Below are positions 35,275 through 44,545 of a DNA stretch of 64,000 bases, one piece after another. A model generated the notes under the pieces. It made no database searches and was not told where the DNA came from. It worked only from the letters and a program-made list of their open reading frames with translations. The stretch's first letter is position 1. Every line of letters starts with the position of its first letter. The stretch spans positions 372,001 through 436,000 of the forward strand of contig NZ_BQHR01000002.1 in assembly GCF_021601625.1 (NCBI RefSeq), given 5' to 3'. The DNA is from Pseudomonas paraglycinae (GTDB taxonomy: Bacteria; Pseudomonadota; Gammaproteobacteria; Pseudomonadales; Pseudomonadaceae). Both the position numbers and the translations under genes were made by a program.

Positions 35275-36393
35275 TCAAGGCGAAAGTAGATAGCCGCTGC
35301 GATAGGCTTCGGCGCCCGCGACGTGGGCGATCACCATCCCGGCAGTGGCCATGCGCCGTAGCGAGCGGGCATAGAGCAGACCGGAAGCGGTGCAATGGAC
35401 TGGCGTGACCCGGTCGCTGATCGGGTCGATGATTTCGGCGATTTTCTGCCCGGCTTCCAGAAGCTGGCCGGGTGTGGCGCTGTACACCAGCAGCCCGCCG
35501 ACGGGAGTGGCCACCGGTTCCACACCGGCCAGCGGTGTGGCGGGATGTGGCAGGGCCGGCAAGGCTTTGGGCTCGCCGACGATGGCGCCGAAATGAATCA
35601 GGTAATCGATCAGCGCCTGGCAGTCGCGACTGGCCAGCGGATGGGTGACATCCCCCTGACCGCGCAACTCGACGGTGACCGAAAAGCTGCCGAGCGGAAT
35701 CTCGAAGTGTTCGCCGAAGCGCTCCTTCAATTGCCACCACAGCAGGGTGAAGCACTCATCGAATGACTGTCCGCCGGAGTCGGTGGCCAGCAGGCTCGCC
35801 TGGGATTCGATATAGCGCGCCAGCGGCTCGACCTGCGGCCAGGCCTCGGGCGTGGTGTAGAGGTGAACCACGGATTCGAAATCGCAATGCAGGTCGAGCA
35901 CCATGTCCGCATCGCAGGCCAGCCGTTGCAGGGTCAGGCGCTGGGATTGCAGCTGGGTCGTGGCGGTGTGGCGGGCGAGGGCATTGCGCAGGCTGGAACG
36001 GATCAGCTCGAGGTTGCGCTGCGGGTCGTCGCACAGCTGCGCTTCGATTTCGTTGCCGATTTCCTCGCTGAGGTCGACGAACCAGCGGTTGAAATTCTGC
36101 CCGCTCTCCAGCTCGTAGCGGCCAAGCGGCACATCCATCAGCACCTGTTCGAGGCCGACCGGGTTGGCTACCGGCACCAGCACGATTTCGCTGCGCAGGC
36201 GGCCGGCGGCTTCCAGCTCCGCCAGACGCTGTTTGAGGTGCCAGGCCACGAGCATGCCGGGCAGTTCGTCGGCGTGCAGCGAGGACTGTATGTAGATCTT
36301 GCCCTGGGCCTTGTCTGGGCCAAAGTGAAAACTGTGGATCTGTCGTGCGGTCCCCGGCAGCGGGGCCAGCAGGTCGTGTATCTGATGACGCAT
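35275..36393 (-). CDS. Succinylglutamate desuccinylase/aspartoacylase-family hydrolase
   Basis: A 372-residue M14-like zinc hydrolase. The zinc-binding [11 protein letters not shown] (His40, Glu43) and later LDLHCDF (His) are in place, as are NPVGLEQVL and NRWF; the C-terminal beta domain ([28 protein letters not shown]) resembles the biotinyl-like domain of larger members. It probably removes an acyl group from an N-acyl amino acid brought in by the surrounding transporter, or it degrades a related compound; the exact substrate cannot be read. It is embedded between permease and ATPase genes (12- and 13-base gaps), so it belongs to the transport operon. Confidence 0.83.
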   Translation of the reverse strand: MRHQIHDLLAPLPGTARQIHSFHFGPDKAQGKIYIQSSLHADELPGMLVAWHLKQRLAELEAAGRLRSEIVLVPVANPVGLEQVLMDVPLGRYELESGQNFNRWFVDLSEEIGNEIEAQLCDDPQRNLELIRSSLRNALARHTATTQLQSQRLTLQRLACDADMVLDLHCDFESVVHLYTTPEAWPQVEPLARYIESQASLLATDSGGQSFDECFTLLWWQLKERFGEHFEIPLGSFSVTVELRGQGDVTHPLASRDCQALIDYLIHFGAIVGEPKALPALPHPATPLAGVEPVATPVGGLLVYSATPGQLLEAGQKIAEIIDPISDRVTPVHCTASGLLYARSLRRMATAGMVIAHVAGAEAYRSGYLLSP

Positions 36394-36405
36394 CTCTAAA
36401 GGGTC

Positions 36406-37116
36406 CTAGTGGGTCGGGCCGAGGAAGGCCAGCCATCGGCGTTCGGCAAGGCGGAACAGGCCGACCAGCGCAAAGGTGATGGTCAGGTAGATCAGCGCGG
36501 CGATGCCGAACGACTGAAAGGTCAGGAAGGTCGCCGAGTTGGCGTCCCGCGCGACTTTCAGGATGTCAGGGATGGTCGCGGTGAAAGCCACGGTGGTCGA
36601 GTGCAGCATCAGGATCACTTCGTTGCTGTAGTACGGCAACGAACGGCGCAGCGCCGACGGCATGATCACGTAGGCATACAGCTTCCAGCCGGTCAGCCCG
36701 TAGGCCTTGGCCGCTTCGACTTCGCCGTGGTTCATGCTGCGGATCGCCCCGGCGAAAATCTCCGTGGTATAGGCGCAGGTGTTCAGGGAGAAGGCCAGGA
36801 TCGTGCAGTTCATCGCATCGCGAAAGAAACTGTCGAGCACCGGTTGCGCGCGCACGGCGGCCAGGCTGTAAATCCCGGTGTAGCAGATCAGCAACTGGAT
36901 ATAGAGCGGCGTGCCACGGAACAGGTAGGTGTAGAACTGCACCGGCCAGCGAATGTAGAAGTGCGGCGAGACGCGAGCGATCGACAGCGGAATCGACACG
37001 ATGAAACCGAAGAAGATCGAGGCGCTGAGCAGCCACATCGTCATCGCAAGGCCAGTGATGTTCTGACCGTCGGTATAAAGGAAGGCTTTCCAGTATTCCT
37101 GCAGGAGTTCGATCAT
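36406..37116 (-). CDS. Polar amino-acid ABC transporter permease (HisM-like)
   Basis: A 236-residue inner-membrane permease with about five hydrophobic helices and the EAA loop (GEVEAAKAYGLTGWKLYAYVIMPSALRRSLPYYSNE), where the ATPase docks. It overlaps the upstream HisQ-like gene by four bases (ATGA), indicating a heteromeric channel made in fixed ratio. Confidence 0.92.
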   Translation of the reverse strand: MIELLQEYWKAFLYTDGQNITGLAMTMWLLSASIFFGFIVSIPLSIARVSPHFYIRWPVQFYTYLFRGTPLYIQLLICYTGIYSLAAVRAQPVLDSFFRDAMNCTILAFSLNTCAYTTEIFAGAIRSMNHGEVEAAKAYGLTGWKLYAYVIMPSALRRSLPYYSNEVILMLHSTTVAFTATIPDILKVARDANSATFLTFQSFGIAALIYLTITFALVGLFRLAERRWLAFLGPTH

Positions 37117-37841
37117 CGTACGGCCTCCCGGGCACCGGCGGCGTAGCGGCGTTCGAGCCAGCGCAGGATGATGTTGGAAGCACTGGTGATCAGCAGGTAA
37201 ATCAACGCGGCGAGAACCAGGAAGTAAAACAGTTGATAGGTGCTTTTACCGGCGTCCTGCGCTGCCTTGACCAGATCGGCCAGGCCGATGATCGAAACCA
37301 GCGCGGTGGCCTTGAGCATCACCATCCAGTTGTTGCCGATGCCCGGCAGGGCGAAGCGCATCATTTGCGGGAACACCACGAAACGAAAGCGCTGGCCGCG
37401 CTTGAGGCCATAGGCGGTGGCGGCTTCGACCTGACCGCGCGGCACGGCGAGAATCGCCCCGCGAAAGGTTTCAGTGAAGTACGCGCCATAAATGAAGCCC
37501 AGCGTCAGCACCCCGGCGCTGAACGGGTCGATCTCGATGTATTCCCATTCCAGGTAATCGGTGAGCGTCGTCAGCCAGGTTTGCAGGCTGTAGAAGATCA
37601 GCAGCATCAGCACCAGGTCCGGAACGCCGCGAATCAGCGTGGTGTAGAGCTGGGCGGGCAGGCGCAGCAGTTTGACTTTTGACAGCTTGGCACTGGCGCC
37701 GAGCAGGCCGAGCAACACGGCCACCAGCAGCGACAACGCCGACAATTTGATGGTCATCCAGGTGCCTTCCAACAGCAAAGGGCCAAAACCCTTGAGGCTG
37801 AAGGCGGAGAGCCCCAGATTTTGTAAGAGGTTTTCGAACAT
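37113..37841 (-). CDS. Polar amino-acid ABC transporter permease (HisQ-like)
   Basis: A 242-residue permease, the partner of the HisM-like protein. The EAA loop is GQVEAATAYGLKRGQRFRFVVFPQMMRFALPGIGN. The N-terminal PLLLEGTWMTIKLSALSLLVAVLLG is typical of HisQ/ArtQ proteins. It follows the binding-protein gene after a hairpin that probably reduces read-through. Confidence 0.92.
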   Translation of the reverse strand: MFENLLQNLGLSAFSLKGFGPLLLEGTWMTIKLSALSLLVAVLLGLLGASAKLSKVKLLRLPAQLYTTLIRGVPDLVLMLLIFYSLQTWLTTLTDYLEWEYIEIDPFSAGVLTLGFIYGAYFTETFRGAILAVPRGQVEAATAYGLKRGQRFRFVVFPQMMRFALPGIGNNWMVMLKATALVSIIGLADLVKAAQDAGKSTYQLFYFLVLAALIYLLITSASNIILRWLERRYAAGAREAVR

Positions 37842-37865
37842 AAATCAGCAACCTGACTGAATGAA

Positions 37866-37892
37866 AAAGGCGCCCATCGAGGATGGGCGCCG
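37866..37892 (-). terminator. Hairpin between binding protein and permease genes
   Basis: GGCGCCCATC (37869-37878) and GATGGGCGCC (37882-37891) are exact inverse complements with a three-base loop; on the minus strand the transcript then reads UUUUUCAU. It looks like a partial terminator that lets the binding protein be made in excess of the permeases. Confidence 0.85.
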
Positions 37893-37897
37893 GGGCA

Positions 37898-38680
37898 TTA
37901 TTTGCCGCTGTACAGATTCAGATCGCCAAAGTGTTTCTTTTGAATCTCGGCGTATTTGCCATCATCGTGTAACGCTTTGATACCTTTATCCAAAAGCGCT
38001 TTCAGCTCGGTGTTACCTTTCTTAATACCGACAGCGGTCTTGGCTGGCAGCAAGTGGTTGTCGACCGGCTTGCTGACTTCATAATCAGCGCCTTGCGGCG
38101 ACTTCAGAAAGCCCAGTTCGGCCTGCAGCATGTCCTGAATGCCCGCATCGAGACGGCCGGAAGTCAGGTCGGAATACACCTGGTCCTGATTCTGGTAGGC
38201 CTGGGTTTTCACGCCGGCCTTGTCCAGTACGGCTTTGGCATAGGCTTCCTGGATGGTGCCTTGCTCGTAACCGACGGTTTTGCCTTTCAGGGAGGCGACG
38301 TCGTCGGTGATGCCCGAACCTTTTTTCGACACGTAGGCCGTCGGCCCGGAGAACAGCTCGCTGGAGAAGTCGATGACTTTTTCGCGGGCTTCGGTAACGG
38401 TCATCGACGAGATCACACCGTCGAATTTATTGGCCTTGAGGCCCGGAATCATACCGTCGAAGTCACTTTCGACCCATTTGCACTTGACCTTCAGCTCGGC
38501 GCAGATCGCGTTGCCCAGATCGATGTCGAAGCCAACCAGGCTGCCGTCTGCCGCTTTCGACTCGAACGGTGCGTAGGAAGGGTCAACGCCAAACCGCAGT
38601 TCTTTGTATTCCTTGGCCAGCGCGGAGCCGGCGGCCATGCACAACGCCAGTGCAGAAAGGGTCAGCAATGCTTTTTTCAT
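37898..38680 (-). CDS. Periplasmic polar amino-acid-binding protein (HisJ/ArgT/AotJ-like)
   Basis: A 260-residue type II binding protein with signal MKKALLTLSALALCMAAGSALA. The ligand-binding core is typical of lysine/arginine/ornithine/histidine binders: LRFGVDPSYAPFESKAADGSLVGFDIDLGNAICAELKVKCKWVESDFDGMIPGLKANKFDGVISSMTVTEAR. The paired Cys in NAICAELKVKC are the conserved disulfide of the HisJ/LAO group. Exact specificity is uncertain; arginine/ornithine is the best guess. First gene of the operon. Confidence 0.9.
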   Translation of the reverse strand: MKKALLTLSALALCMAAGSALAKEYKELRFGVDPSYAPFESKAADGSLVGFDIDLGNAICAELKVKCKWVESDFDGMIPGLKANKFDGVISSMTVTEAREKVIDFSSELFSGPTAYVSKKGSGITDDVASLKGKTVGYEQGTIQEAYAKAVLDKAGVKTQAYQNQDQVYSDLTSGRLDAGIQDMLQAELGFLKSPQGADYEVSKPVDNHLLPAKTAVGIKKGNTELKALLDKGIKALHDDGKYAEIQKKHFGDLNLYSGK

Positions 38681-38880
38681 TATTCAATCCCTAAGAACCA
38701 ATATGAGCGCTTGTGGCGCGGAATGATTGTTACTGGAGCGCTTACGACTTATAGAAAGTAGCAATTTCCGAACCAGAGTCCCGAACAAGTGTTTTAAAAG
38801 GTGCAGGAAGTGCATGCCGGGGCCGGTCGGTGCACGAAAACGGGCGCGACGGAAAAGCTGCACCAGGTTGGTTCGGAGGT
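38681..38880. other. Promoter region of the transporter operon
   Basis: About 200 non-coding bases upstream of the binding-protein start. The A/T-richer part at 38690-38800 is the likely promoter of the minus-strand operon. No clear operator was recognised. It runs into the palindromic repeat at 38881-39000, so the whole gene-free stretch is 38681-39031. Confidence 0.5.
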
Positions 38881-39000
38881 GATCGTTCCCACGTCGAGGC
38901 GTCGAACCGTCCGCGTGGGAATGCAGCCCCGGGACGCTCAGTCCCAAAGCGGACGCAGAGCGTCCATTGAGGCATTCCCACGCAGAGCGTGGGAACGATC
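38881..39000. repeat. Full-length GATCGTTCCC palindromic repeat, copy A
   Basis: A 120-base element beginning GATCGTTCCCACG and ending CGTGGGAACGATC. Inside are two hairpins (one CCCACGC/GCGTGGG type at each end) joined by a GACGCT/AGCGTC inner palindrome. The same termini occur at 41834-41935, 44508-44533 and 50676-50706. It is a dispersed, non-coding, transposon-free palindromic family. Confidence 0.88.
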
Positions 39001-39031
39001 GGGGTTAGGGGGGAGTATCGTTGGAAAGGAG

Positions 39032-40720
39032 TCAGACCAACAGGTTTTGCAAGGTCGCCAGGCTGTCGGCCTCGTCCACGGTCTTGTCCTGGCGCCAGCG
39101 CAGCATGCGCGGGAAGCGCACGGCGATGCCGCTCTTGTGCCGGCGGGAGAGGGCGATGCCTTCGAAGCCCAGTTCGAATACCAGGCTCGGTTTCACGCTG
39201 CTGACCGGACCGAATTTTTCCACCGTGGTCTTGCGCACGATGCTGTCGACCTCGCGCATTTCCGCATCGGTCAGCCCTGAATAGGCCTTGGCGAATGGCA
39301 CCAGTGACCTTGCACTGGATCCCGGCGGGCCGTCCCACACCGCAAAAGTGTAATCGCTGTAGAGGCTGGCGCGCCGGCCATGTCCGCGCTGGGCGTAGAT
39401 CAACACCGCGTCGACGCTGAACGGGTCGACCTTCCATTTCCACCACACGCCCATGTCCTTGGTGCGGCCAACGCCGTACATCGCGTCGCGAGCCTTGAGC
39501 ATCATGCCTTCGACCCCCAGGCGCCTGGAGGCCTCGCGCTGGCGGGCGAGGTCGAACCAGTCGTCACCCGTCAGAATCGGCGAAGGCAGCAGTACCGGGT
39601 TGTTGCAGTGGGCGATAACTTGTTCCAGTTGTTCACGACGCCTGGCCTGAGGCTGGTTGCGCCAGTCCTCGCCCTGCCATTCGAGCAGGTCGTAGGCGAG
39701 TACCACCACCGGCGCATCTTCAAGGATTTTCCGGTCCAGCGACTTGCGGCCGATCCGTTGTTGCAACAGCGCGAACGGTTGCACCGCCGGGGCTTCTGTC
39801 GACTGCGGATCAAAAGCGTCTTCGGTGACCGGGCGCTGGTTCTTCCACACCACGATCTCGCCGTCGATCACCGTGCCGTCGGGTAAACCGTGCAGCAGCG
39901 TGTCGAGTTCGGGAAAACGTTCGGTGACCAGTTCTTCGCCCCGCGACCAGACCCACAGTTTTCCGTCGCGCTTGACCACTTGTGCGCGAATGCCATCCCA
40001 CTTCCATTCCACCTGCCAGTTACTGGCCGGCCCGAGCAGTGCGTCGAAGGTTTCCACCGGTTGCGCCAGGGCGTGGGCGAGGAAGAACGGGTAGGGCTGG
40101 CCGCCGCGCTGGGCGTGTTCGTCGCTGGATTCAGGGGCGATCAGTTTCAGGTAACTCGCAGCGTTGGGTCGGTTGGACAGGTCGGTGTAACCCACCAATC
40201 GTTGCGCCACGCGTTTGCTGTCGAGCCCGGCCATGGAAGCCAGAGCGCGGGTCACCAGCAGTTTGGACACGCCGACCCGGAAGCTACCGGTGATCAGTTT
40301 GATGCACAGCATCAAGCTTGGCCGATCCAGTTGCGCCCACAGTGCGGGCAACTGATGGGCGAGGTATTCCGGGGTTTCACCGCGCAGGGGCAACAGTTTG
40401 TCTTCGATCCATTCGGCGAGCCCGGCCTCGGAGGTGTGCGGTTGTTCCGGCAGCACCAGCGAAATGGTTTCCGCCAGATCGCCGACCGCTTGATAACTTT
40501 CCTCGAACAGCCACGGGGCCAGGCCGGACACCTCGACCGCGAGATCGCGCAGGATCCGCACCGGCACCAGTTGCCGAGGCCGCCCGCCGGACAAAAAGTA
40601 CACCGCCCACGCGGCATCCTGCGGTTGCGCCTGGGCGAAGTAGGTTTGCATGGCCGCCAGTTTGGCGTTGCTCGAGGTGGTGGCGTCGAGTTCGGCGTAC
40701 AACCCGGCGAAGTCTTTCAT
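39032..40720 (-). CDS. ATP-dependent DNA ligase of the repair cassette
   Basis: A 562-residue ATP-dependent ligase. The AMP-accepting Lys240 is in VEWKWDGIRAQ (KxDG as KWDG), motif III follows (VIDGEIVVWK), motif IV (GVEGMMLKARD) and motif V (WWKWKVDPF); an N-terminal helical DNA-binding domain (1-200) and C-terminal OB fold (FPRMLRWRQDK) complete it. This is the ligase that defines the ligase-associated repair cassette with Lhr-core, exonuclease and PdeM. It overlaps the exonuclease gene by four bases and is transcribed after it. Confidence 0.93.
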   Translation of the reverse strand: MKDFAGLYAELDATTSSNAKLAAMQTYFAQAQPQDAAWAVYFLSGGRPRQLVPVRILRDLAVEVSGLAPWLFEESYQAVGDLAETISLVLPEQPHTSEAGLAEWIEDKLLPLRGETPEYLAHQLPALWAQLDRPSLMLCIKLITGSFRVGVSKLLVTRALASMAGLDSKRVAQRLVGYTDLSNRPNAASYLKLIAPESSDEHAQRGGQPYPFFLAHALAQPVETFDALLGPASNWQVEWKWDGIRAQVVKRDGKLWVWSRGEELVTERFPELDTLLHGLPDGTVIDGEIVVWKNQRPVTEDAFDPQSTEAPAVQPFALLQQRIGRKSLDRKILEDAPVVVLAYDLLEWQGEDWRNQPQARRREQLEQVIAHCNNPVLLPSPILTGDDWFDLARQREASRRLGVEGMMLKARDAMYGVGRTKDMGVWWKWKVDPFSVDAVLIYAQRGHGRRASLYSDYTFAVWDGPPGSSARSLVPFAKAYSGLTDAEMREVDSIVRKTTVEKFGPVSSVKPSLVFELGFEGIALSRRHKSGIAVRFPRMLRWRQDKTVDEADSLATLQNLLV

Positions 40721-41751
40721 GGTTGCACCTCGGCAACGACGGGCGTGGCGGTAGATAGCTCTTCTTCATCGTCACCGTATTCGGTGTTGAAACCTTGTGC
40801 GTCCAGACCCTGCTCGCGCAGATGGCGCACCAGCACGCCAATCGAGCCGTGGGTGACCATCACCCGTTCGGCTCCGGTCTGTTCGATGGCCCACAACAGG
40901 CCGGGCCAGTCGGCGTGATCCGAGAGCACGAAACCGCGATCGACCCCGCGCCGCCGACGGGTGCCGCGCAGACGCATCCAGCCGCTGGCGAAGCTGTCGC
41001 TGTAATCGCCGAACCGGCGCATCCAGCTGCTGCCGCCGGCCGACGGCGGGGCGATGACCAGCGCCTGACGCATCATCGGGTCATTCTTTTTCACGTCACC
41101 GGCGTAGATGGTTGGCGGCAGGTAGACGCCGGCCTCGCGGTACACGCGGTTCAGCGGCTCGACCGCCCCGTGGCTGAGGATCGGCCCGAGGGTTTCATCG
41201 ATGCCGTGCAGAATCCGCTGGGCCTTGCCGAACGAATAGCAAAACAGCACGCTGGCCTTGCCGGCTTCGATGTTGGCCTGCCACCACTGATTGATCTCGG
41301 CGAACACCTGCGCCTGCGGCTGCCAGCGGTAGATCGGCAGACCGAAGGTCGATTCGGTGATGAAGGTGTGGCAGCGCACCGGTTCGAAGGGGGCGCAGGT
41401 GCCGTCGGGTTCGATCTTGTAATCGCCGGACGCGACCCAGACTTCGCCGCCGTATTCCAGCCGTACCTGAGCCGAGCCGAGCACATGGCCGGCGGGATGA
41501 AAACTCAAGGTGACACCGTGATGGGTCAGGCGCTGGCCGTAGTCGAGGGTTTGCAGGTTGATGTCCGCGCCCAGACGCGCACGCAGAATCCCTTCGCCGG
41601 CGCTGGCAGCCAGGTAATGCTGGTTGCCGCCACGGGCATGATCGCCATGGGCATGGGTGATCACCGAGCGCTCGACGGGCCGCCACGGGTCAATGTAGAA
41701 ATCCCCGGCAGGGCAGTAGAGGCCTTCGGGGCGGGCGATAACAAGGTCCAT
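40717..41751 (-). CDS. Ligase-associated DNA damage response exonuclease
   Basis: A 344-residue metallo-beta-lactamase/beta-CASP-like nuclease. The metal-binding THAHGDHARGG (His33, His35, Asp37, His38), LSFHPAGHVLGSAQV, SGDYK and the late LSDHADWPGLL are all present, the order seen in SNM1/Pso2-type nucleases. It matches the family named ligase-associated DNA damage response exonuclease. The ATGA overlap with the ligase gene implies coupled translation. Palindromic repeats lie on both sides of the exonuclease-ligase pair. Confidence 0.92.
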   Translation of the reverse strand: MDLVIARPEGLYCPAGDFYIDPWRPVERSVITHAHGDHARGGNQHYLAASAGEGILRARLGADINLQTLDYGQRLTHHGVTLSFHPAGHVLGSAQVRLEYGGEVWVASGDYKIEPDGTCAPFEPVRCHTFITESTFGLPIYRWQPQAQVFAEINQWWQANIEAGKASVLFCYSFGKAQRILHGIDETLGPILSHGAVEPLNRVYREAGVYLPPTIYAGDVKKNDPMMRQALVIAPPSAGGSSWMRRFGDYSDSFASGWMRLRGTRRRRGVDRGFVLSDHADWPGLLWAIEQTGAERVMVTHGSIGVLVRHLREQGLDAQGFNTEYGDDEEELSTATPVVAEVQP

Positions 41752-41833
41752 GGCGTTACCGGAATGGAGGGACTTGTTAGCTATGAGGTTGGCGCGAAGT
41801 CAGAAGTTCTATTGATTTTCTGAACTGTCGCAT

Positions 41834-41935
41834 GATCGTTCCCACGCTCTGCGTGGGAATGCCTCAGGGGACGCTCTGCGTCCAGTGACGCGGAGCGTCA
41901 CGGGCTGCATTCCCACGCAGAGCGTGGGAACGATC
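41834..41935. repeat. Full-length GATCGTTCCC palindromic repeat, copy B
   Basis: A 102-base copy of the same element as 38881-39000, with identical terminal GATCGTTCCCACGC / GCGTGGGAACGATC arms and inner GACGCTCTGCGTC / GACGCGGAGCGTC parts. It separates the acylase gene end from the exonuclease gene. Confidence 0.88.
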
Positions 41936-41950
41936 GAGACTGTGGGGGGA

Positions 41951-44401
41951 TTACTTGCCGGGAGTCAGGGTCAATCGCGTCTTGCCATAAACCCGGTCAA
42001 AGTTCTGCGGCTGCATCGGCAAGCCGATGTACTGGCCCTTGAGCCACGGATCGATGCCGTTCAGGTAGTTCGGGCTCACCGGATTCCCGGACTGCCCCGT
42101 CCCGTTCTGCCCCATCAACGGTTCGCTCTGACCAAAGTCGACAATGAAACGCATCGACGGCGCACGCGTGGTGTTGAAATCCTGGCCCCAGGCAAACGCC
42201 GCCGTGTTGAGGGTGGTGTGGTCACCGCCCGCTGCGGTTGGCCCGCGAACGGTCTGGCCGCTGGCATTCTTCCACTCGTAACGGTGCAGTTTGCCCCACT
42301 GCCAGGCCCGGCGGTCGCCGCCCAACTGGCTGTCGCCGGCGCTGATCGCTGCCGCCAGACTGCGGGCGAGGATCGCCGGTTTGTCTTCTTTTTGCGGGGT
42401 GCGGGCGTCGTCCCAGAATGGACTGTCTTCGCGGCCCAGCAAGTGATCGGCCTGGGCGGCGTAGGACAAGTCGCCGTTGGCGATAAACGCTTTCCACGCC
42501 GGACTGTTTTGCGGGCCGAGTTCGTCGAGGAAGATCTGCTTCATGCTTTCCTGCAGGAACAACTCGTAGATCGCTGCGTCGGCGGAAGTCGAGCTGAGCT
42601 TGCCGTCGAACGCCATCAGACGGGTGTAGGCCTCGCGGGCCTTGCTGCGGTCAGCTTCCGGCAGCGCGTCGATCGCCTGTTTCAGCGGCTGCGCCATGCC
42701 CGGTGCCTCGAACATTTTCTTCAGTTTGGCGGCGAAGGTTGTGGTCTGGTCGTACTGCATGGCGATCACGCTACGACCGTCGTGCTTGCCGCTGCCGGCC
42801 AGCTCTGCCAGGCGCTCGCCACGTTCCGGCGCCGCCCAGGAATTGGACAGTTGCATGCCGTAGCCGTGAGGAATGACCCGCTGGTTGGCGGTGCCGAGCC
42901 AGCCCTGGGCCGGATCCTGATCGTAGGGGTGCAGCATCGGGTCGGCGTAACCGTCCCAGTCGTAGCGACCTTCCCAGCCCGGCGACGGCAGCAGGCCTTC
43001 GCCTTCACGGCGGTTCGGGAAGCGCCCGGTAACTTGCCAGCCAATGTTGCTGGCGTCGGCAAACACCAGATTCAGCGCGATGGCGCGGATTTCCCGACTG
43101 GCGTCCGAGGCGCGCTCAACGTTCTGCGCGCGGCTCAGATCGAAAAACGCATCGAGGGATTTGTCGTCGGTGAAGCTCGGCGTCTGTAAGGCCAGGCCAA
43201 AACCTGCGCCCTGAGCGGCGGCCTGGGTGCTGTTGAGCAGCGCGCCATGGCGGGTTTCGTACACGGCTTCGCGAATCGGCCGCTGGCCTTTGACGAAGTA
43301 GGTTTCGTTGCGCACGGCGACCGGTTGCCATTTGCCGTTGACCTCGTAGGACAACGTGCTGCCCTGACGGCGGATTTTTTCCAGAAACAGGTCCTGGTTA
43401 TCGCCAAGCACGCTGGTCAGGCTCCACGCCACTTTGCCGTTGAAACCGCCGAGCACCATCGGCAGACCGGCCACGGTCACGCCGGCGGCCTGGTATTTCG
43501 GTGCGCGAATCTGCACGAAACTCCACAGCGATGGCGCCGCCAGCGGGCCATGGCTGTCGCTGGCCAGCAGGCTCTTGCCGCTGCGGCTACGTTGCGGGGC
43601 GATGGCCCAGTTGTTCGACGACTGAGTGCCCAGCAAGTTAATGGCGGCCAGTTGTTCGCTGGCGTTGCTCAGTTCCGTCAGCCCCGGAATCTGCCCGTTG
43701 AGCTTGATGCCTTGCAGCTTGTCGGCTTCGGCCAGCGGCAGATTTTCGTCGGGAGCGGACGGGGTCAGCCACGCCAGTTTGTCGTTGGTCACAGTCTGCG
43801 CCAGCACCAGCGAGGCGATTTCTTCCGGCAGGTTGGCCGACTGGCTGAAGTTCAGCAGACAGAAGATCAACGCCGAATCTTCCGGTTTCCAGTATTCAGG
43901 CTTGTAGCCGCTGGAAGCCAGATCTCCCGGCAGTTTGTCGGCGTAGCGGAACAGGTAGGCGTTGACGCCCCGGGCATAGACCTCGAAGAAGCGCTTGAGC
44001 CGTGGCGACGAAGCCTTGTACAGCTCGCCGGCGCTTTTCTTCAGGTTGACGGCGCGCATGTAGCGGTCGGCGTCGAGCATCGACGAACCGGACATTTCCG
44101 CCAGACGGCCCTGAGCCAGCAGGCGCAGGGTGACCATCTGATTGATCCGGTCGCTGGCGTGCACGTAACCGAGGGCGAACAGTGCGTCGTGGAAGCTGTT
44201 GCTTTCGATCAGCGGCATGCCCATGGCATTGCGGCGTACCGAAACGTTCTGCGCCAGGCCCTTGAGCGGCTGCACACCGGAGGTCGGTGGGAGGGTGTCC
44301 TGGGCGTTCCAGGTCTGACAACCGGTCAGGCTCAGAACACCGGCCACTGCTGCGGCAACGCCGAACCGGGGAAGAAAATGTGAAAGGGCTGGCGAGGCCA
44401 T
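41951..44401 (-). CDS. quiP: QuiP-like acyl-homoserine lactone acylase / penicillin acylase family
   Basis: An 816-residue Ntn-hydrolase precursor. The autoproteolytic Ser is in [19 protein letters not shown] (Ser262), giving an alpha subunit of about 230 residues after signal removal and a beta subunit of about 555 residues. The protein closely resembles my recollection of P. aeruginosa QuiP (MASPA..FLPR start, [37 protein letters not shown]), which degrades long-chain acyl-homoserine lactones. The N-terminus is a lipoprotein signal (lipobox LTGC, Cys28), so it is probably membrane-anchored. The start at 44401 follows AGGAG; a longer frame from 44479 has no support. Substrate range is inference. 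Confidence 0.88.
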   Translation of the reverse strand: MASPALSHFLPRFGVAAAVAGVLSLTGCQTWNAQDTLPPTSGVQPLKGLAQNVSVRRNAMGMPLIESNSFHDALFALGYVHASDRINQMVTLRLLAQGRLAEMSGSSMLDADRYMRAVNLKKSAGELYKASSPRLKRFFEVYARGVNAYLFRYADKLPGDLASSGYKPEYWKPEDSALIFCLLNFSQSANLPEEIASLVLAQTVTNDKLAWLTPSAPDENLPLAEADKLQGIKLNGQIPGLTELSNASEQLAAINLLGTQSSNNWAIAPQRSRSGKSLLASDSHGPLAAPSLWSFVQIRAPKYQAAGVTVAGLPMVLGGFNGKVAWSLTSVLGDNQDLFLEKIRRQGSTLSYEVNGKWQPVAVRNETYFVKGQRPIREAVYETRHGALLNSTQAAAQGAGFGLALQTPSFTDDKSLDAFFDLSRAQNVERASDASREIRAIALNLVFADASNIGWQVTGRFPNRREGEGLLPSPGWEGRYDWDGYADPMLHPYDQDPAQGWLGTANQRVIPHGYGMQLSNSWAAPERGERLAELAGSGKHDGRSVIAMQYDQTTTFAAKLKKMFEAPGMAQPLKQAIDALPEADRSKAREAYTRLMAFDGKLSSTSADAAIYELFLQESMKQIFLDELGPQNSPAWKAFIANGDLSYAAQADHLLGREDSPFWDDARTPQKEDKPAILARSLAAAISAGDSQLGGDRRAWQWGKLHRYEWKNASGQTVRGPTAAGGDHTTLNTAAFAWGQDFNTTRAPSMRFIVDFGQSEPLMGQNGTGQSGNPVSPNYLNGIDPWLKGQYIGLPMQPQNFDRVYGKTRLTLTPGK

Positions 44402-44507
44402 GGCAAAGCTCCTGCGGGGGTGTAGAGGCTGGGGGCGCAATAAAGCCGCTACGTTAGTGAGCAGGAGGGGGCCGCGCAAGCGGGGCGAGCGGTTATTTCT
44501 TCCCGTT

Positions 44508-44533
44508 GATCGTTCCCGCGCACGGGAACGATC
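44508..44533. repeat. Minimal GATCGTTCCC palindrome, copy C
   Basis: GATCGTTCCCG (44508-44518) and CGGGAACGATC (44523-44533) with a four-base loop: only the outer arms of the family are left. It lies between the convergently spaced GST gene end and the acylase start. Confidence 0.8.
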
Positions 44534-44545
44534 AGGCCGGGTGAC

